Shown here piece by piece: positions 57,456 to 64,000 of a DNA stretch of 64,000 nucleotides. The notes beneath the pieces are model-generated. The model did no database searches. It saw only the letters and a program-made list of their open reading frames with translations, and was not told the DNA's origin. Position numbers and translations under genes: made by a program. Positions within the stretch are counted from its first letter, which is position 1; every line of letters begins with the position of its first letter. Location of the stretch: assembly GCF_900108945.1 (NCBI RefSeq), contig NZ_FNYE01000008.1, forward strand, positions 62,001-126,000. The letters are read 5' to 3'. This stretch comes from Paraburkholderia diazotrophica. GTDB taxonomy: Bacteria; Pseudomonadota; Gammaproteobacteria; Burkholderiales; Burkholderiaceae.

Positions 57456-58562
57456 ATGAAGACGAAAGCAGCAATCGCATGGAAAGCCGGCGCACCGTTG
57501 ACGATCGAAGAAGTCGACCTCGAAGGGCCGCGTGCCGGTGAAGTGCTGATCGAAGTGAAGGCGACGGGCATCTGCCACACCGACTATTACACGCTGTCGG
57601 GCGCCGATCCCGAGGGCCTCTTCCCGGCCATTCTCGGTCACGAAGGCGCAGGCGTCGTCGTCGATGTGGGGCCGGGCGTCGGCACGCTGAAGAAGGGCGA
57701 TCACGTGATTCCCCTCTACACGCCCGAGTGCCGCCAGTGCAAGTTCTGCCTGTCGCGCAAGACGAATCTTTGTCAGGCGATCCGCTCAACGCAGGGCAAA
57801 GGCCTGATGCCCGATTCGACGTCGCGCTTCTCACTCGACGGCAAGCCGCTCTTTCACTACATGGGCACGTCGACGTTCTCGAACTACATCGTCGTGCCGG
57901 AGATCGCCGTCGCGAAGATCCGCGAGGACGCGCCGTTCGACAAGGTCTGCTACATCGGCTGCGGCGTGACGACGGGCGTCGGCGCTGTGGTCTATTCGGC
58001 GAAGGTGGAGGCGGGCGCGAATGTCGTGGTGTTCGGTCTGGGCGGCATCGGTCTGAACGTAATCCAGGGCGCCAAAATGGTCGGCGCTGACAAGATCATC
58101 GGCGTCGACATCAATCCGGGCCGCGTCGAACTGGCGAAGAAGTTCGGCATGACGCACTTCATCAACCCGAAGGAAGTCGAGAGCGTCGTCGACCATATCG
58201 TGCAGCTCACCGACGGCGGCGCTGACTATTCGTTCGAGTGCGTCGGCAATACGACGCTGATGCGCCAGGCGCTCGAGTGCACGCACAAGGGCTGGGGCCA
58301 GTCGTTCATCATCGGCGTGGCGGCAGCGGGCGAGGAGATCAGCACGCGGCCGTTCCAGCTGGTGACGGGTCGTCAATGGAAGGGCTCGGCGTTCGGCGGC
58401 GCGCGTGGCCGTACCGACGTGCCGAAGATCGTCGACTGGTACATGGAAGGCAAGATCAACATCGACGATCTGATCACGCATCACCTGAAACTCGACCAGA
58501 TCAACGAAGGCTTCGACCTGATGAAGAAGGGCGAGTCGATCCGCTCGGTGGTCATCTACTAA
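57456..58562 (+). CDS. frmA: S-(hydroxymethyl)glutathione dehydrogenase (class III alcohol dehydrogenase)
   Basis: A 368-residue NAD-dependent enzyme oxidising the formaldehyde-glutathione adduct to S-formylglutathione. The structural zinc cysteines are in [18 protein letters not shown], catalytic ligands in ATGICHTD and GHEGAGVV, and the NAD loop is [17 protein letters not shown]. Start 57456 (MKTKAAIAW) has AGGAG upstream. The next gene hydrolyses its product, so the pair is a formaldehyde detoxification unit. FlhA/AdhC are equivalent names. Confidence 0.97.
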   Translation: MKTKAAIAWKAGAPLTIEEVDLEGPRAGEVLIEVKATGICHTDYYTLSGADPEGLFPAILGHEGAGVVVDVGPGVGTLKKGDHVIPLYTPECRQCKFCLSRKTNLCQAIRSTQGKGLMPDSTSRFSLDGKPLFHYMGTSTFSNYIVVPEIAVAKIREDAPFDKVCYIGCGVTTGVGAVVYSAKVEAGANVVVFGLGGIGLNVIQGAKMVGADKIIGVDINPGRVELAKKFGMTHFINPKEVESVVDHIVQLTDGGADYSFECVGNTTLMRQALECTHKGWGQSFIIGVAAAGEEISTRPFQLVTGRQWKGSAFGGARGRTDVPKIVDWYMEGKINIDDLITHHLKLDQINEGFDLMKKGESIRSVVIY

Positions 58563-58573
58563 AGGAGCGCGCG

Positions 58574-59419
58574 ATGCTCGAACTGATCGAATCGCATGCG
58601 TCGTTCGGCGGGACGCAGCGTATCTACAGGCACGAGTCGAAGGCGATCGGGCTGCCGATGCGCTTCTCGGTCTTCATGCCGAAAGAGGCGTCGCAGCGGA
58701 AGGTGCCGGCGCTGCTCTATCTTGCAGGCCTGACCTGCACCGAAGAGACGTTCCCAATCAAGGCCGGCGCGCAGCGCTTTGCCGCGCAGCATGGCATCGC
58801 GTTGATCGCGCCCGATACGAGTCCGCGTGGCGCGGGCGTGCCGGGCGAGAGCGCGTCGTGGGACTTCGGCGTCGGCGCGGGCTTCTATGTCGATGCGACG
58901 CAGGAGCCCTGGTCGAAGCACTATCGGATGTACTCGTACGTGCGGGACGAACTGCGCGAAACAGTCGCCAAGGAACTGCCGGTCGATGGTGAAAGACTCG
59001 GCATCTTCGGTCACTCGATGGGCGGGCACGGCGCGCTGATGCTCGCGCTGCGCAATCCGGACCTCTATCGGTCGGTGTCGGCGTTCGCGCCGATTGCCGC
59101 GCCGATGCGTTGTCCGTGGGGCGAGAAGGCGTTCAGCGGCTATCTCGGCGCGGACCGCGAGGCGTGGAAACAGTACGACGCAAGCGAGCTGGTCGGCAAG
59201 GCGACACGCAAGTTTGCGCAAGGCATCCTGGTCGATCAGGGTCTCGCCGATCAGTTTCTCGCCGAGCAGCTGAATCCCGACGTGTTCGAAGCCGCTTGCA
59301 ACGCAGCGGGGCAGCCACTCACGCTGCGTCGGCATGAAGGCTACGACCACGGCTATTTCTTCATCTCGACGTTCATCGAGGATCATCTCGCGCATCACGC
59401 GAAGGTGTTGCTCGGCTGA
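58574..59419 (+). CDS. fghA: S-formylglutathione hydrolase
   Basis: A 281-residue esterase D family enzyme that hydrolyses S-formylglutathione to formate and glutathione. LYLAGLTCTEETFPIKAGAQ and the nucleophile elbow GHSMGGHGALML are present, with the later Asp and His (HEGYDHGYFF) of the triad. AAAGGAG lies upstream; it starts 11 bases after frmA and is co-transcribed. FrmB is the E. coli name. Confidence 0.97.
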   Translation: MLELIESHASFGGTQRIYRHESKAIGLPMRFSVFMPKEASQRKVPALLYLAGLTCTEETFPIKAGAQRFAAQHGIALIAPDTSPRGAGVPGESASWDFGVGAGFYVDATQEPWSKHYRMYSYVRDELRETVAKELPVDGERLGIFGHSMGGHGALMLALRNPDLYRSVSAFAPIAAPMRCPWGEKAFSGYLGADREAWKQYDASELVGKATRKFAQGILVDQGLADQFLAEQLNPDVFEAACNAAGQPLTLRRHEGYDHGYFFISTFIEDHLAHHAKVLLG

Positions 59420-59447
59420 GCTTTACTGGCGATAGCGTCAAAAGCAA

Positions 59448-59475
59448 AACGGGGTGGCTCGCAAGCCACCCCGTT
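59448..59475. terminator. Bidirectional terminator between fghA and znuB
   Basis: AACGGGGTGGCT (59448-59459) pairs with AGCCACCCCGTT (59464-59475), 4-base loop, with A- and T-rich flanks. It ends just before the convergent znuB stop. Confidence 0.9.
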
Positions 59476-59477
59476 CT

Positions 59478-60269
59478 TTATTTGCGCATGTGTTGCGCCA
59501 TCAGGCTCGCGCCATACACGAGCGCCGCGAGCAACGTAATCCAGAAGCTCGTCGGCCAGTCGGTGTAAAACGCGAGCGTCACGCCGATCCACGCCTGCGC
59601 GAGCGCGAGCAGCGCAGCGACCACGAGCCCGACGGAAAGACGCGTCGACAGGTTTTGCGCCGCCGCTGCCGGCCCGACCATCAGCGTGAACACGAGCAGC
59701 ACGCCGACGATCTGCGTGCACGCAGCCACCGCAAGGGCGGCAATCGCCAGAAACAGCACCGACACGAGTCGCAGCGACACGCCTTTCGCTTCCGCCAGTT
59801 CCGGCTGCAACGATGCGAACAGCAAAGGCCGCATGATCGCCGCCAGCGCCAACAGGCTGACGACACCGAGCGCGGCGAGCACCGCGAGCGTCGCCGAACT
59901 GACGCCGAGCACGTTGCCGAACAGCAAGGCCGTGACCTGGGTCGCGTACGCGGTGAAGAAGTGCAGGAACAGCAAACCGAAACCCAGCGCCAGCGACAGG
60001 ATTACGCCGATTGCCACATCACGTCCCGCGAGCTTCTCGCCGAGCGCGCCCATGCCGACGCCCGCCGCGAGCGTGAAGCCGATCATCCCCCAGATCGGCG
60101 AAATGCCGATCAGCACGGCGCCCGTCGCCCCCGTGAAGCCGACGTGCGACAGCGCGTGTCCCGCGAAGGTCTGCCCGCGCATCACGAGGAAGTAGCCGAC
60201 GATGCCCGACAGCACCGCGACAATTCCCGACGCCGCGAACGCGTTCACCATGAAATCGTATTCAAACAT
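59478..60269 (-). CDS. znuB: Zinc ABC transporter permease ZnuB
   Basis: A 263-residue inner-membrane subunit with eight or so helices of the ABC-3 family: MRGQTFAGHALSHVGFTGAT near the start and LVFTLMVGPAAAAQNLSTR in the last third. Start 60269 follows the family; the longer frame overlaps the His-rich tail of znuC. It overlaps the end of znuC by 8 bases, so translation is coupled. Confidence 0.95.
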   Translation of the reverse strand: MFEYDFMVNAFAASGIVAVLSGIVGYFLVMRGQTFAGHALSHVGFTGATGAVLIGISPIWGMIGFTLAAGVGMGALGEKLAGRDVAIGVILSLALGFGLLFLHFFTAYATQVTALLFGNVLGVSSATLAVLAALGVVSLLALAAIMRPLLFASLQPELAEAKGVSLRLVSVLFLAIAALAVAACTQIVGVLLVFTLMVGPAAAAQNLSTRLSVGLVVAALLALAQAWIGVTLAFYTDWPTSFWITLLAALVYGASLMAQHMRK

Positions 60270-61191
60270 CGTGCGTGTGTCCGTCGCGTGAGGCGGGATG
60301 GTGCGCATGTCCGTGGCCGTGCGCATGCCCGTGGCTGTGCGGCTCGCCGTGACGATGATCGTCATCTTCGTGCTCGTGATCGTGTTTCTCGACTTCGACG
60401 TCGCCCGACATCACGAAGATACGACCGTTCACGCGCATCACTTCGATGGTCGAGCCATAGAGGCGCGAAAGCACCGGCTTCGTGATCACTTCATCGACGG
60501 TGCCGAGCGCGGCGACGCCATTGCCGAGATACAGCACGCGATCGAGCGCATGCAGCAGCGGATTGAGCTCGTGCGCCGAGAACAGCACGGCGATGCCGAG
60601 CTCCTGCTGCACGCGCTTCACCAACTCGACGACTGACTTCTGATGATGCGGATCGAGGCTGATCAGCGGCTCGTCGAGCAACAGCAGGCGCGGATTGCCG
60701 AGCAGACATTGCGCGAGCAGCAGCCGTTGACGCTCGCCGCCCGACAGTTCGGACAACGGCCTTGCAGCCAGCGCGCCGCCGCCGACCAGATCGAGCACGC
60801 GATCGACGTCGGCGCGTGTTTTCGCATCGGCATGAGGCAGGCCCCAGCGATGTCCGTCCGCCGCCATTGCGACGAAATCGCGTCCGCGCACGCGCCGGCC
60901 GGCGAGCGCGCTGCGCGTCTGCGGCATGTAGCCTATCGACGGATTGCCGCGCACCACGGGCTCGCCGAGCACGCGCACCGTGCCGCTTGCAGCGGGGACG
61001 AGCCCGAGCACCGAGCGCATCAGCGTCGTCTTGCCCGCGCCGTTCGGCCCGAGCACGCCGATGAACTCGCCCTGGTTGATCGTGAGGCTGGTGTCGCGCA
61101 GGATCTTGCGATCGCCGAGTTCGAGCGTCACGCGATCCAGTTCGAGCACGGGCGCGTTGCCAGGCGATACGGCGCGGCGAGGCATGTTCAT
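60262..61191 (-). CDS. znuC: Zinc ABC transporter ATPase ZnuC with His-rich C-terminal tail
   Basis: A 309-residue ATPase. Walker A GPNGAGKTTLMRS, signature LSGGERQRLLLAQ, Walker B LLLLDEPLISLDP and the H-loop SAHELN are intact. A C-terminal tail of about 40 residues contains some 15 His with many Asp and Glu, such as HSHGHAHGHGHAHH. Such tails may buffer or sense zinc. Start 61191 fits the upstream GGAAG; it overlaps the end of znuA by four bases. Confidence 0.95.
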   Translation of the reverse strand: MNMPRRAVSPGNAPVLELDRVTLELGDRKILRDTSLTINQGEFIGVLGPNGAGKTTLMRSVLGLVPAASGTVRVLGEPVVRGNPSIGYMPQTRSALAGRRVRGRDFVAMAADGHRWGLPHADAKTRADVDRVLDLVGGGALAARPLSELSGGERQRLLLAQCLLGNPRLLLLDEPLISLDPHHQKSVVELVKRVQQELGIAVLFSAHELNPLLHALDRVLYLGNGVAALGTVDEVITKPVLSRLYGSTIEVMRVNGRIFVMSGDVEVEKHDHEHEDDDHRHGEPHSHGHAHGHGHAHHPASRDGHTHDV

Positions 61192-62117
61192 GGGGTCTTC
61201 CCCTGGTTCGCGCCGCCGCCATTGCCTGCGGCCAGCGCGTTTCCGAGCGCATCGAGCTGCGCCAGCATCCATTGCTGGAACGTCTTGCCGGCGGGTTGCG
61301 TCTCGGTGACGCTGACCGTCGGCACGTGTGATTGCTGCGCGAGTTTCAGCATGCGTTTCGTGAGGGCTTCCGTTGCCTGGCTGTTGTAGATCAGAACGCG
61401 CACGCGTCGCTCGCGAAGATCGCGCTCGAATGCAGCGATATCCGATGCGCTCGCTTCCGTGTCGTTCATTGCGGCAAGCTGAAAGCGCTGGTTACGCATA
61501 TCGAGTCCGATCACATCGGACATGTAGCCGAACACCGGCTCGGTCGCCGTCACGCTCACATGCGCGTACTGGCTGCGCAGCGCGGCGATCTTGTCGTTCA
61601 TCGGCTTGAGCGAATCGAGAAACTTCGCAAGGTTTGCATCGTACACGGCCTTGTGGGACGGATCGGCTGCTGTCAGCGCCGCGTTCACCGCGCGGGCGAC
61701 GGCGGGCATCGTCGGCGGGGCGTACCACAGGTGCGGATTGTCGCCGCTCTTTTTGCCGACGAGATCGGCCGCCACGATCACCTTGCGCTTGTCGCTCCTC
61801 GACGCGTTCAGCAGCTTCACCATCCACGGATCGTAGTCGGCGCCGTTGTAGACGACAAGGCTCGCACGCTGCAACGCGCGCGCCGTCTTCGGGCTCGCTT
61901 CGAACAGATGCGGGTCCTGGTCGGGATTGCTCAGGATGCTGGTCACGTCGACGCGGTCGCCTCCGAGTTGCTGCACGACGTCGCCATAAAAATTCTCTGC
62001 GGCGACGACGGGAATCTTCGCATCCTGAGCCTGCGCCGCCTGAGTAAATGCGACGGCCATCAGCGTCGAAGCGGCGGCGCGCGTCAGAAACTTCCACATC
62101 GGGTTGTTCTTCTTCAT
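61188..62117 (-). CDS. znuA: Zinc ABC transporter substrate-binding protein ZnuA
   Basis: A 309-residue periplasmic binding protein. Signal peptide: TRAAASTLMAVAFTQAAQAQ, cut near AQA. Zinc ligand positions are recognisable: His in DQDPHLFEASPK, a second in GDNPHLWYAPP, and a later acidic residue. Unlike many ZnuA proteins it lacks the long His/Asp-rich loop; the His-rich tail is in ZnuC instead. Cotranscribed after zur with 54 bases between. Signal peptide is preceded by MKKNNPMWK. Confidence 0.92.
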   Translation of the reverse strand: MKKNNPMWKFLTRAAASTLMAVAFTQAAQAQDAKIPVVAAENFYGDVVQQLGGDRVDVTSILSNPDQDPHLFEASPKTARALQRASLVVYNGADYDPWMVKLLNASRSDKRKVIVAADLVGKKSGDNPHLWYAPPTMPAVARAVNAALTAADPSHKAVYDANLAKFLDSLKPMNDKIAALRSQYAHVSVTATEPVFGYMSDVIGLDMRNQRFQLAAMNDTEASASDIAAFERDLRERRVRVLIYNSQATEALTKRMLKLAQQSHVPTVSVTETQPAGKTFQQWMLAQLDALGNALAAGNGGGANQGKTP

Positions 62118-62171
62118 ATCGGATTGACCTGTGGCTTAAGAGGCGTCGGGTTAAACGAAAGCAGCGCGACG

Positions 62172-62681
62172 TTACGGGTGAGCGTGCTTGCAGGCCGCGC
62201 ACAACCCGCTCAGTTCGACGACCTGGTGATGTACTTCGAAACCGGGTGCGCTGCGCGACAACTGCGCTGCCACCCCGTCGCCGGGAATCTCGACCGTTTC
62301 GCCGCACGCTTCGCACATCAGGAACTGGCTTTGATGCGGCTCGCCTATCTGGCAACACGCGAAAAACGCATTCTTCGATTCGATCCGATGCACGAAGCCA
62401 TGCTCGACGAGAAACTCGAGCACACGGTAGACCGTGGTCGGCGGCACGCGGCCGCGCTGTGGTTCGAGCGCGCCGAGCAGATCGTACGCGCCGACGGGGC
62501 GCTCGCTCTGCGCGATCAGCGTATAGACCTGGCGGCGCAGCGTCGTCAGCGCGAGACCGCGCTCGGCCGCGAGCGCATCGGCGCGGGCCAGCTTGCGCGC
62601 GAGCTTGTCCGCGGACGGCGCGTTCGGATCGCCGGGACGGGCGGCGCCGTGAAAAGCGTCAGCATCGAATGAGCGGGCCAT
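62172..62681 (-). CDS. zur: Zinc uptake regulator, Fur family
   Basis: A 169-residue Fur-family repressor. N-terminal winged helix with GLALTTLRRQVYTLIAQSER and PPTTVYRVLEFLVEHGFVHR; C-terminal dimer and metal domain with CQIGEPHQSQFLMCEACGE and LCAACKHAHP, two CxxC sets. The context in front of znuA-znuC-znuB indicates Zur rather than Fur. It is the first gene of the operon, so the repressor should control its own synthesis with that of the transporter. Confidence 0.94.
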   Translation of the reverse strand: MARSFDADAFHGAARPGDPNAPSADKLARKLARADALAAERGLALTTLRRQVYTLIAQSERPVGAYDLLGALEPQRGRVPPTTVYRVLEFLVEHGFVHRIESKNAFFACCQIGEPHQSQFLMCEACGETVEIPGDGVAAQLSRSAPGFEVHHQVVELSGLCAACKHAHP

Positions 62682-62723
62682 GTCACGACCTCCTGGCAGC
62701 GTCGGAATGAACGAAGGCGCAAT

Positions 62724-62751
62724 GATATAACGTATCTCGAAAAATTGTCAT
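62724..62751 (-). promoter_or_regulatory. zur: zur-znuACB promoter with Zur-like inverted repeat
   Basis: Minus strand: -35 ATGACA (62746-62751), 16-bp spacer, -10 TATATC (62724-62729). The -10 is within the inverted repeat GATA-N5-TATC (62724-62736), which contains a GTTATAT-type half as in Zur sites. Binding is inferred. Confidence 0.55.
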
Positions 62752-62960
62752 TGCCCGTTGCAAGGTCATCGCCGATTCTTAGAAAGAAGCGCTGTGTCGC
62801 GCGCCGTTTGACGCTGCCGCGCTGCACCATCGAAATTGCGCGACGCGCCTTGACATGACCGGACGTGTATCCGATCATTCGATCACAACGAGAGCAATTG
62901 TTCGGCAAGCGAGCGTTCGCTCATGCTGATTCGAAGAATCAAACGAACCGGAGACAGGTT

Positions 62961-63743
62961 GTGACAGCCCGACTGCAAGGCAAGGTGGCGATTCTGACGG
63001 GCGCAGCAAGCGGTATCGGCGAGGCGGTGGCCCGCCGCTATCTCGAGGAGGGAGCGCGCTGCGTGCTGGTCGACGTGAAGCCGGCGAGCGAATTCGCACA
63101 CGCGCTGCGCGAAACGGACGGTGACCGCCTGCTGACGATCAGCGCGGACGTGACGCGCCGCGAAGACATCGCGCGAATCGTCGACGAGACGGTGCGGCGC
63201 TTCGGCCAGATCGACATTCTTTTCAACAACGCGGCGCTGTTCGACATGCGCCCGCTGCTCGATGAATCCTGGGATATCTTCGACAAGCTCTTCGCGGTCA
63301 ACGTGAAGGGCATGTTCTTCCTGATGCAGGCCGTCGCGCAGCGCATGGTCGAGCAGGGACACGGCGGCAAGATCATCAACATGTCGTCGCAGGCGGGCCG
63401 GCGCGGCGAGGCGCTCGTGTCGCACTACTGCGCGACCAAGGCGGCCGTGCTGAGCTATACGCAATCGGCTGCGCTGGCGCTCGCGCCTCACGGGATCAAC
63501 GTGAACGGCATCGCTCCGGGCGTCGTCGATACGCCGATGTGGGATCAGGTCGATGCCCTTTTCGCGCGTTACGAGAACCGGCCGCCTGGCGAGAAGAAGC
63601 GTCTCGTCGGTGAAGCGGTGCCGCTGGGCAGGATGGGGCTGCCCGCGGATCTGACGGGGGCGGCGCTGTTCCTCGCGTCTTCGGATGCGGATTACATCAC
63701 CGCGCAAACCCTGAACGTCGACGGCGGCAACTGGATGAGCTGA
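62961..63743 (+). CDS. SDR-family polyol dehydrogenase (sorbitol/iditol 2-dehydrogenase type)
   Basis: A 260-residue short-chain dehydrogenase. TGAASGIGEAVAR is the NAD loop, NNAALF the following NNAG-like motif, SSQAGRRGEALVSHYCATKAA holds catalytic Ser, Tyr and Lys, and NVNGIAPGVVDTPMW is the C-terminal signature. The start is GTG at 62961, with GGAGAC upstream; an earlier ATG frame is less likely. The sequence resembles SmoS-type sorbitol dehydrogenases, and a sugar-binding protein gene follows, which fits polyol use. Confidence 0.88.
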   Translation: MTARLQGKVAILTGAASGIGEAVARRYLEEGARCVLVDVKPASEFAHALRETDGDRLLTISADVTRREDIARIVDETVRRFGQIDILFNNAALFDMRPLLDESWDIFDKLFAVNVKGMFFLMQAVAQRMVEQGHGGKIINMSSQAGRRGEALVSHYCATKAAVLSYTQSAALALAPHGINVNGIAPGVVDTPMWDQVDALFARYENRPPGEKKRLVGEAVPLGRMGLPADLTGAALFLASSDADYITAQTLNVDGGNWMS

Positions 63744-63836
63744 CCGTCATTCATTCACCGGCAGCCAATTTCCGGCGTCCTGCGCGCACCCGCCGGTCAC
63801 GTACCAAAACGCAAGTACGAATAAAGGAGACAAACG

Positions 63837-64000
63837 ATGAAGCCCACTTTCAAACCCGCGCTCAATGTATTCGGCGCTGCGGCGCTCGCGTGCGCCGCGT
63901 TCAGCGCGAACGCGGCAACCGTGACGATCGCGACGTTGAACAATCCGGACATGATCGAGCTGAAGAAGCTGTCGCCGGCATTCGAGAAAGCGAATCCCGA
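63837..64000 (+). CDS. ABC sugar/polyol substrate-binding protein (partial, cut by window end)
   Basis: The first 54 codons of an exported solute-binding protein: signal peptide (LNVFGAAALACAAFSANA, cleavage near ANA|AT) and then ATVTIATLNNPDMIELKKLS as in SmoE/MalE family 1 binding proteins. AAAGGAG precedes the ATG. It lies 93 bases after the polyol dehydrogenase. The rest is outside the window. Confidence 0.85.
   Translation, partial: MKPTFKPALNVFGAAALACAAFSANAATVTIATLNNPDMIELKKLSPAFEKANP

Overview
The window looks like part of the main chromosome of a Burkholderiales bacterium, most likely Paraburkholderia or Burkholderia sensu lato. This rests on high GC with strong G/C at third codon positions, the gene order recA-recX-DUF2889-sucCD-terC-pilin-pglL, and the typical protein variants seen. 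It is mostly core genome. No rRNA operon, CRISPR array, insertion sequence or prophage was seen.

Layout. 0-2.2 kb: a DHA2 multidrug exporter divergent from a MarR regulator. 2.2-6.7 kb: tRNA-Met(CAT), an MHS-family metabolite/proton symporter and a TctD/TctE-like two-component system. 6.8-16.1 kb: recA with a perfect LexA box, recX, a DUF2889 protein, sucC-sucD, a TerC-family membrane protein, a type IV pilin next to a PglL-type oligosaccharyltransferase, and moaC. 16.3-22 kb: an M48 metalloprotease, a conserved unknown protein with a YheT-like hydrolase, an NTF2-fold protein, waaF and a small zinc-finger protein. 22-33 kb: ilvE, azlCD, then central metabolism (pgk, pyk, fba), purine synthesis (purC, purE, purK) and Sua5-type tsaC. 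33-42 kb: a GDSL lipoprotein, a sterol-desaturase-family hydroxylase, dacB, a PmrAB/QseBC-like two-component system and a DegP-type protease.

42-53 kb: small accessory enzymes (DUF427, CoxG-like, GlxA regulator with a cysteine hydrolase), then a complete TetR-controlled RND efflux operon (bpeR / bpeA-bpeB-oprB type). 53-54 kb: an isolated two-gene module behind a perfect 18-bp palindrome overlapping a consensus -35. It has the layout of a HicAB-like toxin-antitoxin operon and is the best candidate for something poorly described. 54-62.7 kb: an NCS2 nucleobase permease, xylB, the glutathione-dependent formaldehyde oxidation pair frmA-fghA, and a zinc operon zur-znuA-znuC-znuB. 62.9 kb to the end: a polyol dehydrogenase followed by the start of a sugar/polyol ABC transporter binding protein, cut by the window edge.

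Functional links. The three efflux or uptake regulators (MarR, TetR, Zur) each have a palindromic element sitting in or over a recognisable promoter. The two-component system at 37.7-39.7 kb is followed by a direct-repeat OmpR-type binding site before degP. pgk, pyk and fba form a glycolytic block, and pyk has an unusual open, in-frame 179-codon extension reaching back to the pgk stop. All starts, promoters and operators were read by eye; family assignments come from recognised motifs and gene order, not from database searches.
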